Positions 1 through 11,160 are shown, counted from the first letter of the stretch. The stretch: 64,000 nt of DNA from Calvatia gigantea (GCA_025093985.1 JACAAK010000009.1:868001-932000), one strand, 5' to 3'. The notes: a model not told the origin generated them from the sequence alone. Numbers and translations: made by a program.

Positions 1-1168
1 ATGTTTGAACTCCTGCTCAGTGGTGACCCCTCACTTAAGATAAGTAAGCTTTAGCAGATCTTTGGGCAGCTTGATGCTATAGATAATGGCATTGCCCCAG
101 AGATTGAAACAATGATCCTTCTCTACTCCCTCTACCCGTCTTTGAGCCACATAGCTCAGACACTCCTTACTTCAAACATGTCACTCCATAAGCTGATATG
201 GGACAAGGCCTGAAGCAGCATTATCGCTGCTTACACATTAAACCAGACTGCTCATGTGCAATGAGTGCACTTTACTCCACATTAAGGAGGTGGGCAGTAA
301 TAGCAGCAGCAGCACAACTAGCAGTAGGATGGATAGCAGCTGCAAGGCCAGCAGCAACCCTTGGGGTCTAAAAAGCCCCAGTAGCAGCAGCAGCAGTAGA
401 AGAAGCCTTTTGGTGGTAATGGCAAGGACAAGAAGCACAGATGGCACTCTTGTGGCAAGGGGAAGGGAAAGGGAAAGGAGGGTATACAGGCTAACACTGC
501 CACCTCTGGTTATATCCAGGACGTGGACTTTGCATCACAGGCTTGAGATCAGCCACTGCAAACCACTCATTCTCTCATGGAGGAAGCATGTCAAGCCAAG
601 ACATCTCCTGCTTCTTCCGGATCCACTGCCACAGGCAGCAATGCCACTCCACTCATGTTGCACATTGCTGTGTTCAAGCCTAAGCACAATCACCGACCTT
701 CAGTGAAAGCTAAGGTCACCATACTAAAGAAGTGGAACCAACATCTCAATGCAACTTCTTTATTGGGTGAGAGTTCAGAGGAGATGTAGAAGCAGTTTGA
801 CCTAATGGAAGTTGATGTACTGATGAGTGCTCCTTTAATGGTCACAAGAGAGAAAGACATGATTATGTGGTCAGCACTGGAGTATAGTAGGCTAGCAGTC
901 ATCAAGAAACCCAAGCCACTTAAGAAGAAGCAGGCACCAAAGGTTTTAGAGTCAGTCTTGGAGTCCATCCTCAAGGACAGTGACTTGGACACTGACTATG
1001 GTTCTGATGGAGGGTACAGGTCAGTAACATTCTCTGACTACTTCTCATTCGAGGATACTGATAAATATGTACAGTCCTGTCAATGGATGGGATGGTACAA
1101 TCCAGATGCAGGATCTGTCCACCTCAGAGTGGAATGCTCTGGAGATTCCATGGATGAGCTGGGATGAG
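1..1168 (+). pseudogene. copia gag-like region with linker to protease, broken
   Basis: Frame 1 starts inside a gag-type helical region (about 55-210, with IETMILLYSLYP and MSLHKLIWDKA) and has stops near 52 and 210. A Ser/Gly- and Gln-rich stretch with AGC repeats follows (300-400), then Lys/Gly-rich sequence around 420-490 where a zinc knuckle would be expected; none is intact. An open run at 805-1167 (120 aa, acidic at its end) is probably the gag-protease linker. No function is retained. Confidence 0.7.
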
Positions 1169-1494
1169 CAGGTGGCTACTGAAGTAGATGACATGGCACC
1201 TATGCAAATATAGTTGTATGTCCACCCCCTGTAGAACTACATCATAGGCATCATTGTATGGACTTCATAAAATGTAATATATGCTGGGAGCACGCCTGCA
1301 GTGCTTCATCTTCTACTTATTCCACTAGAAAACCTAAGCTGGAAAGTGAGGTGTACCTGCAAATTACTTATCAGTATTCTGAAGTAGAGAGGGAGTGCCT
1401 AAGAAAAGAGCACTCTAAGCTAAATTCGTTTGAAACATATCACATTTGTGATCTCATGAATTGCTTATCATGTTAGAAGGAAGTGAAAAAATAT

Positions 1495-1698
1495 GTAGTT
1501 CAAGATGTAGACTGGCTCCTAGATTCTGGAGCATTGTACCATGTCACTGGCTATCTCTCTGATTTTGCAAAGTTAAAGATAGGCCACTTCAGCATAATCT
1601 AAGCCACTGGCAACTAGAATTATGAAATGACTGGATGAGGTACCATCATCTTTGAGCATGACATGATAAATGGGGGCAAAACCAGAAGTGCTACTTTG
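1495..1698 (+). pseudogene. copia aspartic protease remnant
   Basis: The frame contains DWLLDSGALYHVTGY at about 1509-1555, the copia protease active-site block (family form LDSGAxxHV). Further stops follow (around 1600-1640), and the sequence is cut at 1698 by a nested solo LTR. The DSGA catalytic signature is visible, but the domain is not complete in any frame. Confidence 0.85.
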
Positions 1699-2105
1699 TG
1701 TTGAATCTCAATCTGTACCACTACATTGGGTTAGGCTATTTATAGCTGAAACGAATTCTTGAGTACTTCACTCTTGAAGAGAGATAATGAACAATGTACT
1801 AGACCGCACCTTAAGTTGCTGGCTATGGTCTATTAAGATAGAACCATGTATGCAGTATGTTCTGTATATGCTATTGGTAGATAAGACCTCACCTGTATTA
1901 GGTAGAATGGCACACAGACCAGAGACATTAGATATATAAGCCCTATGTAATATGCGTACATTCCTTAGACAATTCAGTCTTTCTATTGCCCACCATTCCT
2001 CTTAGATATCCACTAGCAACAGTCTATAACACTCTCAACAAACCCAGTGAGTACGACTCCCCTCTGCCACTAGCATAAAGCTACTTTGGTATACTCATCT
2101 CAACA
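1699..2105 (+). mobile_element. Nested solo LTR (same copia family), with 5-bp target duplication
   Basis: It starts TGTTGAATC and ends CTCAACA, like the LTR at 5733-6142, and aligns with it along its length (407 versus 410 bp). Directly flanking it are CTTTG at 1694-1698 and CTTTG at 2106-2110, a 5-bp target-site duplication typical of copia integration. No internal element sequence remains, so it was left by LTR-LTR recombination after a second insertion into the older element. It splits the protease-integrase part of the host element. Confidence 0.93.
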
Positions 2106-2365
2106 CTTTGCATATTGCACCAGTTTTTTATATCAAGGAAATCATGGAACAGTTAATGTCCTTGGGCCAGATCCTTTGGACTGGACATACCCTTGAGGCA
2201 ACCATTAAAGGGACCACCATCCATGATAAGTCGGGATGAGCTATATTGTCTGCCTGGTCTCATTGGTTGTTTATGAATAACATACATATGGTACACATGT
2301 ATATCTTACATCATAGCAAGGAGAAGCCAGTTGCATTAGCTTTACACCAACCCAACTATATTGAT

Positions 2366-3235
2366 TGGCATTGTTGAATGGGACACCCCTTGGATCACAT
2401 ATTCTCCAAGCTGCCTAAGCATGTTGAGGGCATCACACTGATTCCCACACCACCTTCTCAGAAAGGCATTTGTGATGGCTGTGCCAAGGGGAAAATACAT
2501 AATAACCCCTTTCCAATTGATCCCAAGCAAGCCACTGCAGTCTTTGAGCTATGTCACTCAGACTTGCTAGAACTCCCCATCATCAGCTACCATAAATACA
2601 AATGGGCTATGATATTCTTAAATGACTTTTCTTCTCACACACATGTAGTTCTCCTTTGAAAGAAGTCCAAGGCTTCTGAAAAGCTTATACAGCTGATCAG
2701 TGTGCTAGAGAACCTCTCTGGTATGTACATCAAATGACTTCACACCAATAATGGAGGAGAATACATCAATGAGAAATTAGTGGTAGAACTTGTGGCATAT
2801 GGAATTACCCATGAGACCACTACTCCCTATGCACATCAGCAAAATGGGAGAGCAGAGTGACTGAACTGCACTCTACACAAGAAAGCCCAAGCTATATGGC
2901 TATAGGCATGTCTACCTGACTTATGGTGGGAGTTTGCATTGAACATAGCTGTGCATTTATATAATTGTATGCTAGTCTAGCATTTGTAGTGGAAGACACT
3001 TTTTGAGTGTTATTCGAGGGAAAAGCCAGACTTGTTCCATGTCCATGTATTCAGATGCAGCATATACGTATTTCTATCTAATGAAATCCACCTGAACAAA
3101 TTGTCTGTAAAGTCCAAGATAATGATATTCCTTGGTTATAAAGGTTCAAAGAACTATATCTTTATGCAGTACATGGCAGGCAATGTGATTTTTATATCAC
3201 TGAATGCCTTATTTGATAAGGGATATTTCCCCAAG
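2366..3235 (+). pseudogene. copia integrase remnant (HHCC and DDE core)
   Basis: The zinc-binding part is readable (MGHPLDHIF, then CDGCAKGK near 2470-2495). Catalytic-core blocks follow: CHSDLLEL near 2550, an NNGGEY block near 2748-2763, and YAHQQNGRAE near 2829-2858. Stops interrupt the frame near 2657, 2735, 2859, 2904 and 2977. The tail with SKIMIFLGYKGSKNY near 3115-3160 is the usual GYxxxxK-type end of copia integrases. Inactive. Confidence 0.88.
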
Positions 3236-4059
3236 TACATTGGTTCAGTGCTGGATAGCAGTAACCAGCCAAATCACAGAGGAGAGAGCAACCTGCCAGA
3301 AAGAAGAAGAAAGGATTCACCTCCTTTTCTGCCATTTTCAGATGACACTGGAAATATTCCACCTCCCCCTAAGGAACCAATCTGATTACCTCCAACTTTT
3401 CCACCTTCCAGGCTGAAATATCCTCCGTCTATACCTCCATTACCCTGGCATGAACCTTCACTGCCAGACAGCATTTCATTATATGTGCCTTCATCAGGCA
3501 ACAGTCTGCCACCTTGGGTACCCCCACCTGAGTCACTACCACAGCATGGAACAACCATTGAGAAGAAGCCTAAGGATGATAGTGGAGACTGGCAAGTGGA
3601 CAGGAATGTATGGGACTACACAAACAAAGAGTTCCCAATTCCTGTTCCCAAGTGTCATGCTGTTGGTCAAGACCAGGTTGGGCTACATTGTTCTGAATGA
3701 CAGGGCAGGCCATCTGTAAGACCTGGTAATACTTATGGAGAGCAATAGTGTCTGATTTCAATCGAAAGAGAAATTAACAGGACTCACTGACAAAAGCAGC
3801 AAAGGCAAAGACAGCACATTTACACCAATGCCCCTCTGGATAAAGTAATCCATGAGTGGAGAGCTAGGACTAACCATCCTGAATATATGAGACAGAGGGC
3901 TTGTGCTGAGCAGTACCTACCACAACCCTTTGATTTACCTCCATTTTAGCTCCCTCTACATCCAGAACTGCTGCCAATGCCTAAAAATCCACCTTATGAT
4001 CCAACATCTCACAACGCATATGACATGGATATTGATAGGCTTGTTGCTGAGGGAGGAGT

Positions 4060-5163
4060 AAAGTTAATTGATTTCTTGATACAGACAGTTCACAATACCA
4101 CACACAGAGAGCCTGAAACTTTCTGTGACATGCTTAAGCTTCCTGAGCCCATCAAGGCAAAATGGATGGCTGTGTGTATTGAGGAACTCAACACATTGAA
4201 GAAACACAGAGTGTACAAGTTGGTAGATTTACTAAAAGAAAGGAGGATGGTGAAAAACCATTGGGTATTTCTCAAGAAGTCTAATGGCTGCCTGTGAGCT
4301 CACTTAGTTGTGAAGGGATTCTCACAAGTCAAAGGCATCAACTACAATGAGTTATTTTCTCCAGTTGTCCACTATGAGTCCATATGCATAGGCTTCACAC
4401 TCACTACAATCCATGATTGGGATATGCATAGTGTTGACGTAAAAACTGCCTATTTATATGGCAAACTGGATAAAGAAATCTACATGGAACTGCCCAAAGG
4501 GTTTTGACTTCCCAGGTAGGAAGGAAAAGTGTAGAAGCTTAAGTGAGCCATATATGGCCTTAAACAGGCTGGCTGCCAGTGGTGGAAGGAATTGCATCAA
4601 TCTATGATTGAGCTGGAATTTACCCACTGCAAATCCAACTATACTATGTATCTTTACAGACATCCAAAGACCAATGAGCTGATAGTCACCATTGTCTATG
4701 TTGATGATGTAAATTTCTTGGGTCCAAAGAATTTCCCCCTCCTCAAAGAGTTGAAGGGAAAATTCACCAAAAAGTGGGAATACAGAGACCACAGTCCCTG
4801 TGAAGAATTTCTTGGGATGAAAATCTTAAGGAATTGCTCCAAGTGACAGGTCTTCATTCAGCAGATCAAATACCTGGATAAGATTCTTGCACACTTCTAG
4901 ATTCCACAGTCTACCATGGCTAAAATGCTATTGCCTGCTAGCTTCCAGTTCATTACAAACAAGGAAACTGCTACTGCCCCCTTCTGTCAGAAGTACCAAC
5001 AATTGGTTGGTTCTTTGATGTACTTGATGATTAGTACTAGGCTTGACATAGCCTTTGCCATAGTTAAGCTGGCACAACATGCCACTAACTCCACACCTGA
5101 GCACTATCACACTGGAATCCATGTACTAAAGTACTTGTCTATGACAAGGAACTATGCATTGTG
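4060..5163 (+). pseudogene. copia reverse transcriptase remnant
   Basis: The sequence KAKWMAVCIEELNTLKKH (about 4157-4210) and the following VKGFSQVKGINYNELFSPVV and VDVKTAYLYGKLDKEIYM blocks are the standard start of copia RVT_2. The YVDD active-site motif is intact at 4697-4708. Stops at about 4296, 4505 and 4843 break the frame. The sequence between the integrase and RT (3240-4050) is the Pro/Ser-rich linker seen in copia polyproteins. Inactive. Confidence 0.92.
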
Positions 5164-5692
5164 ATATGAAGGTGATACTGGGAAACTGATGGTGACCTTG
5201 GAATGCCTCAGTGACTCAGATTGGGCTCAAGATACTAAAACCTGCTGATCTGTTTCAGGAAACATCTGTATGATCACATCCAGTGCAGTAACCTGGACTT
5301 TGCAGTGACAGAAGACAGTTTCACTTTTGTCCACTGAGGTGGACTATAAAGAACTGTCTGATGCTTCATGACAAGTGAAATGGCTGTCACAGCTTCTGGA
5401 GGAGCTCAGTATAGAGCACCCAACTCCTATTCTCTACAGTGACAATGATGGGTCCAAGTTCTGGACTGAAAATCCCATTGTTGAAAAATGGTCAAAGCAT
5501 GTGGATATTCATTACCACTATGTGCAAGAATTGGTAGAGAAGGGTATCATTATTATTGGTGATATGTCCTCACAAGACAATCCCACTGATATCTTTACAA
5601 AGAATCTTGGCACCACCAAAATAAACCTCTTCCATCCTGAGCTAGGACTTATTTTCAGTTCTGACATCAAAGCATGGAATAAAGCTGCTTGA
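5164..5692 (+). pseudogene. copia RNase H remnant
   Basis: The C-terminal part of pol contains STEVDYKELSDAS (5328-5368, corresponding to the family's S-E-A-E-Y region), IHYHYVQELVEKG and the end block DNPTDIFTKNL (5577-5610), which in copia elements lies just before the pol stop. Stops at 5162, 5245, 5308 and 5369 show decay. Confidence 0.85.
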
Positions 5693-5719
5693 TCATTGAA
5701 GTGTTGATCTCCCTTCCTC

Positions 5720-5732
5720 AAGTGAGGAGGAG
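5720..5732 (+). other. Polypurine tract of the copia element
   Basis: A purine run (AAGTGAGGAGGAG) immediately abuts the TGTTGA start of the 3' LTR. This is where copia plus-strand DNA synthesis is primed. Confidence 0.85.
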
Positions 5733-6142
5733 TGTTGAATCTTGATCCCATACCACTATGTTGGTTCAGTCTATTTATAGCTGAAACAGGGTCTTGAGTA
5801 CTTTACTATTAGAAGTGAGATAATGAGCTACAGACACAGTACTAGACTGCACCCTAAGTTGCTGGCTACATAGTCTATTAGATACATGTGTAGTATGCAT
5901 CATGCTCTGTATATGCTACTGGCAGATAAAACCTCACCTGAATAGGTAGAATGGCACACAGACCAGGGACTTTAGATATATAAGACCTATGTAGTATGTG
6001 TATGTCCTTCAGACAATAAAGTCTTTCTCTACTCAAACTACTACCTTTTATTAGCAAGTAACAAAGTAGCTCTCAACATCCCAGTGAGTATGACTACCCT
6101 CTGCCACTAGCATTAAGCTACTGTGGTGTACTTGTCTCAACA
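5733..6142 (+). repeat. 3' LTR of the copia element
   Basis: A 410-bp terminal repeat begins TGTTGAATC and ends CTCAACA (5-bp inverted ends TGTTG/CAACA). It matches the nested solo LTR at 1699. It contains a TATA-like ATATATAAG near 5973 and an AATAAA polyadenylation signal at 6015-6020, as expected for an LTR carrying promoter and terminator. Confidence 0.93.
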
Positions 6143-6148
6143 TAATGT

Positions 6149-6437
6149 TGTTGAGATGAGTACACCACAGTAGCTATGCTAGTGGCAAAGGGTAGTCATA
6201 CTCACTGGGATATTGAGAGATATAGAAGTGTTTGCTTAAAAGATGGTAGTTCAAGTAAAGGTAGACTGAATTGTCTGAAGAACATACACATAATAGACCA
6301 TGTAGCCAGCAACCTAGAGTGCAGTCTAGTACTTTGTCTGTAGCTTGTTATCTCACTTCTAATAGTAAAGTACTCGAGACCCCATTCAGCTATAAATATA
6401 CTGAACCAATGTAGTGGTATGGGATCGAGATTCAACA
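6149..6437 (-). mobile_element. Inverted solo LTR with 5-bp target duplication, internally shortened
   Basis: On the minus strand this has the same TGTTGAATC...CTCAACA ends as the 3' LTR but is only 289 bp, so about 120 bp is missing internally. AATGT at 6144-6148 and AATGT at 6438-6442 flank it as a target duplication. It was therefore a separate insertion, one base beyond the end of the larger element. With the 3' LTR it forms a head-to-head inverted repeat with a 6-bp spacer. Confidence 0.92.
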
Positions 6438-6464
6438 AATGTGTTAACAGAGGAAATCAGGTTA

Positions 6465-6590
6465 GTCCATAGTAAGTTTGTAACAACCTATCTCTTCTTC
6501 TGACATCCACAGATCCATTTCTTTGTGGGCACCAGAGATATACCCCTCAAACTATAAAGTTTGCAATTTGATTCCTGACTGTCAATTGTC
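6465..6590 (-). pseudogene. F-box gene fragment (copy A), truncated by retrotransposon
   Basis: On the minus strand, about 6590 down to 6465 aligns with the first visible coding exon of the F-box gene of copy B (15756 downward; shared blocks include AGGAATCAAA and GTATATCTCTGG). Copy A has an in-frame stop where copy B reads through, and the sequence then runs into the inverted LTR. The rest of this copy would lie left of the window or is lost. Coding remnant only. Confidence 0.7.
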
Positions 6591-7130
6591 ATCACTTGAA
6601 TTGAGATGAAGGAAGCTAACCTGCCACTCATCATTCATGAATATCCACCCAGTTATGTTTGAGCTACCACATCAGCCCATGGATACTTGTAGGAGCTGAA
6701 TGGTTATGCACTACACAATATTGATCACCTCTAACATAGGCAATGGGTATTTTGAATGACCTTGGCAAAAATAAAGAATGACAGATGATATTGGAGACTC
6801 TTTTAGACCAAGGTGCACTGGTAATGGTTATCCAATCCACAAAAGGGATGATTATCACTGAGTCAGAATCCAGATCAAAAACAGCTAAACCTCACCACTC
6901 GGTCATGCACTGGTAAATCGGTCAAGCCCAAGCCTTCTTAAGCTTTTGTATCCACACTCCCATGACGAAAATTTGCCTCAAATACGGTTGTGAAACAATG
7001 AATACAGATCTTAATTGACTTCACTCCACCAAGAGTCATATAATACTTACCCTGGTCAGCCTCTCTACAAGTACTTAAATTTGAAATATGGCAAGCAACT
7101 TCGAGCTCGACCTTGTCCAGCCTTCTGACC

Positions 7131-8045
7131 ATGTCCACCCGTGTTGCAGTCGCCGGAGTGACCAATGCTCTCGGACACGCCATAGTCTCTGGCCTGCTTG
7201 AAGAACCAAATATCCAAGTCGTTCTCCTCACGCGCCTATCGTCTGCATCTTCCACAGACTTATCACACTTCACCTCTCGCAGGGCAGAGCTTCACCCAGT
7301 TGACTACACCTCTCTCCCTCAGCTTACTTCCGCTCTGGCGGGCGTTGAGACAGTCATCGTCACCTTGTACTCTGGTGATGACATCACACCCACCGTTAAC
7401 CTCATCGAAGCATCGAAAGCCGCCGGTGTCAAACGCTTCGCCCCCTCAGAGTTCATTTTCACCTCTGAGGCCAATGCTCGACTTGATTTACTCGAGCCGA
7501 AGCGCCGTGTTTGGGAGAGGTTAAAACAAAGTGGCCTCGAATACACAGCGTTTCAGAACGGGGTGTTGATGGATTATTTTGTGATTGGAGCTCCGAAGAA
7601 GTATGAAGGACCTCTTACGAATCCCGATCCTTTTGTTGTCGATGTTCCTGCCAACAAGGCGGTTATTCCTGGGACGGGGGATGAACCGGTGTCATTCACT
7701 TTATTGAGGGACCTCGGTCGTTTCGTCGCGGGCGCTGTGAAGTTGAAGGACAGATGGCCGGAGGAACTCGATATGTGTAGTGAGACGACAACGTATAACC
7801 AAATCGTCCGCCACGTAGAGGCTGGGACGGGCCAGAAGATGGACGTGGAATATGTGAATGTGACCGTTATACAGAAGATGTTGGATGACAAGGATGAGAG
7901 TGACGAGATGAAGCGGTTCTATGCCCAGGCTTTGGGTCTTATTATTGATGGATTGGGTGCAGTCCCTCCTGTTCTCAACAAATTACTTCCTGACGTTCCT
8001 GTGGGAAATGCGAAAGAGTTCATTGCGGAGTATTGGAGTCCATGA
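7131..8045 (+). CDS. NmrA-like / isoflavone-reductase-like NAD(P)-binding protein
   Basis: An uninterrupted frame of 304 aa from ATG at 7131; the same frame extends 18 bases upstream only with a TTG, so ATG is chosen. The N-terminus VAVAGVTNALGHAI (residues 5-18) is a Rossmann dinucleotide-binding loop, but the middle glycine of the usual GxxGxxG is Asn. Downstream family blocks are visible: GVKRFAPSEF near residue 100 and the NGVLMDYF region near 145. Members are NAD(P)-dependent reductases or redox-sensing regulators; the substrate cannot be told. Length is normal for the family and no intron is needed. It is the only intact copy here: copy B of the segmental duplication carries a deleted version at 16262. 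Confidence 0.93.
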   Translation: MSTRVAVAGVTNALGHAIVSGLLEEPNIQVVLLTRLSSASSTDLSHFTSRRAELHPVDYTSLPQLTSALAGVETVIVTLYSGDDITPTVNLIEASKAAGVKRFAPSEFIFTSEANARLDLLEPKRRVWERLKQSGLEYTAFQNGVLMDYFVIGAPKKYEGPLTNPDPFVVDVPANKAVIPGTGDEPVSFTLLRDLGRFVAGAVKLKDRWPEELDMCSETTTYNQIVRHVEAGTGQKMDVEYVNVTVIQKMLDDKDESDEMKRFYAQALGLIIDGLGAVPPVLNKLLPDVPVGNAKEFIAEYWSP

Positions 8046-8639
8046 AAAGGCTAATTCGATAATAGGGCGTAACAAATTTAATAGGGTATAATAATAACAC
8101 ATCAAAACGAGCAGAAGGCACAAAATTGTAACGATAGTAGGTACAAAGCACAGAAAACGAATGCGAGTTATGCCGCTTTAAGAAGGGGAAAAAAATTCAA
8201 GTAACGCCGATCTTCCTTTGCTTGAACGTTAGAACGCAAAAATATTCTTGGGGAGCTAACGCTTGGAGGCTTTCAACAAGGTTATTCGTGGTTTTATTCG
8301 AGGCCAGTGCGCCAGGAATCGAGCTGCGAAGGCGTAACCGGCTTCCGGTGTGCGGCAAAACTGCGAGTATATCTCCTACCGTGGTGCGGTTCGTGAATAT
8401 CGTTAGGAGAGAAGGGTGGGTGACACATGAATTCTGGATCTGATTTTTTTAAAATGGATGTTCCATTGTCGGCGTCACTGAAATGTAGTCGGATATGTCC
8501 CCATCGGGACGGGGGCACAGTTTCGTTGGCGGGCGGATAGTGAAGCAACGGTGGGAGGAAAGGGTTGGCCAGAGACTTTCGTCGGAAGCTTAGAGTACAG
8601 ACGTGTGACTTGGCCTTTAGTATCTCCAGCATTGATATC

Positions 8640-9300
8640 AACGGGTTTCAACGCTGCTTTATATTTTGAGGACCTTATGCTTTGGACTTCCTTGATTTCT
8701 CGTTGATCGCTGGCGCCCAGGCTGGTGGACTGCCGAGAGCCTTTTATTTAGGGTTCCAACTTTGCGTTCGGCTGGTTGTTCTGGGCTACCTCCGTGTCGC
8801 TTGGACGCTTTCTCCCGTAGACCAACTTTCCAACACAATAAGTCAGGCCTTCCACGTCCTCTCTGACTCCCGACAGTGTTGAAGGAACTAGATAAAATAT
8901 ATTGGGAGGCAAAAGAGCGGGGATACATCAACATGAACTACCGTATTTATAGGATTCGGGTATGTCTAGCACCTAATGTCTAATGTCTAATGGGACCCAC
9001 AAGGGGACAATGGGGTGTACGGACATTGATCCGATTGTCCATGGGAATCATGGATTCCAACAGACAGGGCTGGACGCCGAGAGCCACGTAGATTGAGGCC
9101 TGAGGGGTGAAAGCCGTATGATGAGGGAAATATGGGTGGTGGAGCATTCGAGGGGAGGCGTACTGTGTCCTTCTGGATATGGTCCGCCCAGCTCGTAAAG
9201 TTGGTAGAAGTTGGCATGGGCACACCTTGTGGGCACAACAAATTTCAGCGTTTTCTAAATATGTGCCAGCATAGATAACTTACTGGAGAAATTGGATGGT
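8640..9300 (-). pseudogene. Minus-strand gene remnant of unknown family (copy A)
   Basis: Copy A and copy B (about 17150-17700) share translated similarity on the minus strand over a ~75-codon stretch ending DIN(A/S)GDxKGQV. In copy A it has a TAA and must be read in a different frame from the longest local frame. Just upstream both copies keep a likely donor (GTAAGT near 9284) with a CTGAA branch-like site and an AAG acceptor near 9230. It looks like a spliced gene that has lost its frame. No family recognised. Confidence 0.3.
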
Positions 9301-9937
9301 GCTTCAAAAGACTGCGGGTCAGATCTTCAGACTCGGTCGCGTGGAAGTTAGCAATGCAGAGCGTGTCCCCCACGCACCAGACGTGGTACCACTATTTTAA
9401 TCGCAGTCGCGAGGAAAATAGGTGCTGGGCGGATAGTTGTGCTTAATCGTTCGTCGAACGTGGGTGTTACGGTTTAAAAGGAACTCGTGAAGGGACCTGG
9501 CGGCGAAGAGTGAGCAGATTATAAATTGTTTGAATTTGAATTTGCGAGTGGTGTGCTTTGACCGTTTCGGAATGAACCGATGCTTCACTTCATCCACAAC
9601 GACCAAAAAACACATCCACGCTCGTCCTTTCTGTCGCTCTTCTCGCCTTTATTCTGCTCTCTGTAGAGTACGGCGTGTGGTGCACTTTCGGCGGTCATGA
9701 ATCTTCGGCCGCCGTTATCCCGGCTCGATTGCGGGCAGTCAAGAGCTTGAAGCTTCCACAAATTCAAACGACACACGCGGCGACTGGTCACTGCATGGAC
9801 CGACAAAGGCAGCCCCACGGCTGGAGTTAACTGTCGAAAAATGGGCTAGTAAGGAGCTGGTGACTATTTCTTGGGAAAAGAGGGGTGTATGGCTCAAAGT
9901 CGGTGCGCAACCATATCAACCATAGTTATCGTTCTTC

Positions 9938-10123
9938 TCATCCACCAAGACAGTCTATGTCTATTCGCTCTCGTTTCCGGAGCCTGAAGGATATTTTACC
10001 ATCAGCGCGCTCGTCCTCAGAAACGTCGCTTGCAGAGCCTGTTTCTTGAGCACATGGTCGCCCGCCTCTAGCTGTTGACGCCTCCGTTCGGTCAAACATA
10101 ACGGCTTCATCGATTAGCTGCAT
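9938..10123 (-). CDS. Small conserved minus-strand frame, unknown (copy A)
   Basis: A 61-codon frame (64 from an upstream ATG at 10132) rich in charged residues, with STARGGR and DERADG, ending RKRERIDIDCLGG and a stop. Copy B (18315-18515) keeps the same ATG position, the same end (KRERVNINCFGG) and the same stop, with in-frame indels between. About 60 bp before a conserved ATG at 10625 both copies have a TATAAAA box on this strand, so this may be the last exon of a spliced gene. Function unknown; it could also be chance conservation within a recent duplication. Confidence 0.35.
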   Translation of the reverse strand: MQLIDEAVMFDRTEASTARGGRPCAQETGSASDVSEDERADGKISFRLRKRERIDIDCLGG

Positions 10124-10820
10124 ATTCTTCATGTTTTGGACAAGTCTCCGGCGACTGGATTGTCTAAAGACTACTCTCTCGAGTCATGTTGATGATGGCT
10201 CAATCCTGTCGGAGCATTCGCAATTTCGGCCATTTGCACGTATTCCCGGTCGCCCGCCGTTTTTTTCCATTTCCTATCGATGATCCACGGTCTCAAACCC
10301 CAGAACTGGGTCTGGGAGGCGGTTCACAGGTCCACCCGGCCGACTGGGAGGTTGGCGATTTGGATACCGGGTCTTGAAACTAATTATTGCGCAGCCGAAA
10401 CCTTGAAGCCCTTGGCATTCAACACTCGCACTCTTGTCTTATACCTTGACACATCCTCATCGCAAGTGCTGGAGATGTATCTTCATTTCAGGCGCTTATG
10501 TAGGATTGGCGCCCATCTTGCCGTCTTGACTCGTCTTGGAGCCACTCCTCTTGATCGGTCGACCCTTGAAGCAGACAGTCTTGCTTATCTTCCACGCCGC
10601 TTCACCAAAGAACAATCAGTCTCATTCTGTAGAAGTGGTTGGAAGATGGGAAGTTACAATCTGACTCACATCATTTGGGCCTTTTATATCCGCATGGGTC
10701 GATCTCAGGCACTTGGGTGCCATCATGGCTTGATGTCTCCAAAATAGCAATCTGACTAGGAGGGCGGGGACGCGTGCGACATTCTGTACGCGATGGGAAC
10801 GCGCCGGGATGGTGGAATGT

Positions 10821-11160
10821 TCATGCCTCGGGTGGTACGTGCGCGCCTCGACTAAGTTGAGGGGGCTGGGGGGAGCAGCCTTTCCCCGACCTTTCATCCG
10901 CCAGTTTCTTGCACTCGACGTTTGCAGGACTGTCAGCGTTGCCAACAAGGTCACGCATCAGTGTCTGGTTGCTTGGTGGATGTCCGGTTAGACGTCCTTC
11001 AGCATGATCACATACTCCAGTAACGCGAAGTGCTCACCCAGTTCTCTGTTGTGGGGAGGCCACAACTCCTGTGCGTACGCTGCCCTCCGTTGCATGGCCA
11101 CCTATCGCAGTTTCCTGTAAAGATTACGCGAGAAGCCCCATGTCTATGTGATTTGGAACA
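10821..11160 (-). CDS. Spliced minus-strand frame with CX4CX6HX2C motif, unknown (copy A)
   Basis: Two exons can be read: about 11160-11038 ending TTENW, a 73-bp GT-AG intron (11037-10965), and 10964-10821 (TLMRDLVGNADSPANVE, stop at 10821). The first exon contains C-DRWP-C-NGGQRT-H-RS-C, a CX4CX6HX2C pattern resembling a zinc knuckle but with other spacing. Copy B keeps the motif, donor, acceptor, phase and downstream exon start. The 5' end is not resolved. Function unknown. Confidence 0.4.

Larger units (their letters stand above)
1..6142 (+). mobile_element. Ty1/copia LTR retrotransposon, 5' end outside window, decayed
   Basis: Remnants occur in copia order: gag-like, aspartic protease, integrase, reverse transcriptase, RNase H, then a polypurine tract and a 3' LTR. 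Protease-integrase-RT order identifies copia rather than gypsy. The 5' LTR must lie left of position 1. No long frame is open: TGA and TAG codons fall where family members have Arg, Gln or Trp, and CG dinucleotides are visibly rare here compared with the DNA right of 6500. Both fit C-to-T decay of methylated cytosines. A second LTR is nested inside at 1699. The element cannot be autonomous. High confidence in the class; the lineage within copia is not assigned. Confidence 0.93.

Noticed and set aside
10280..10747. 155-aa plus-strand frame in copy A
   Set aside because: Copy B has a frameshift and stop in the same place, and conserved TATA and splice-like signals point to the opposite strand.
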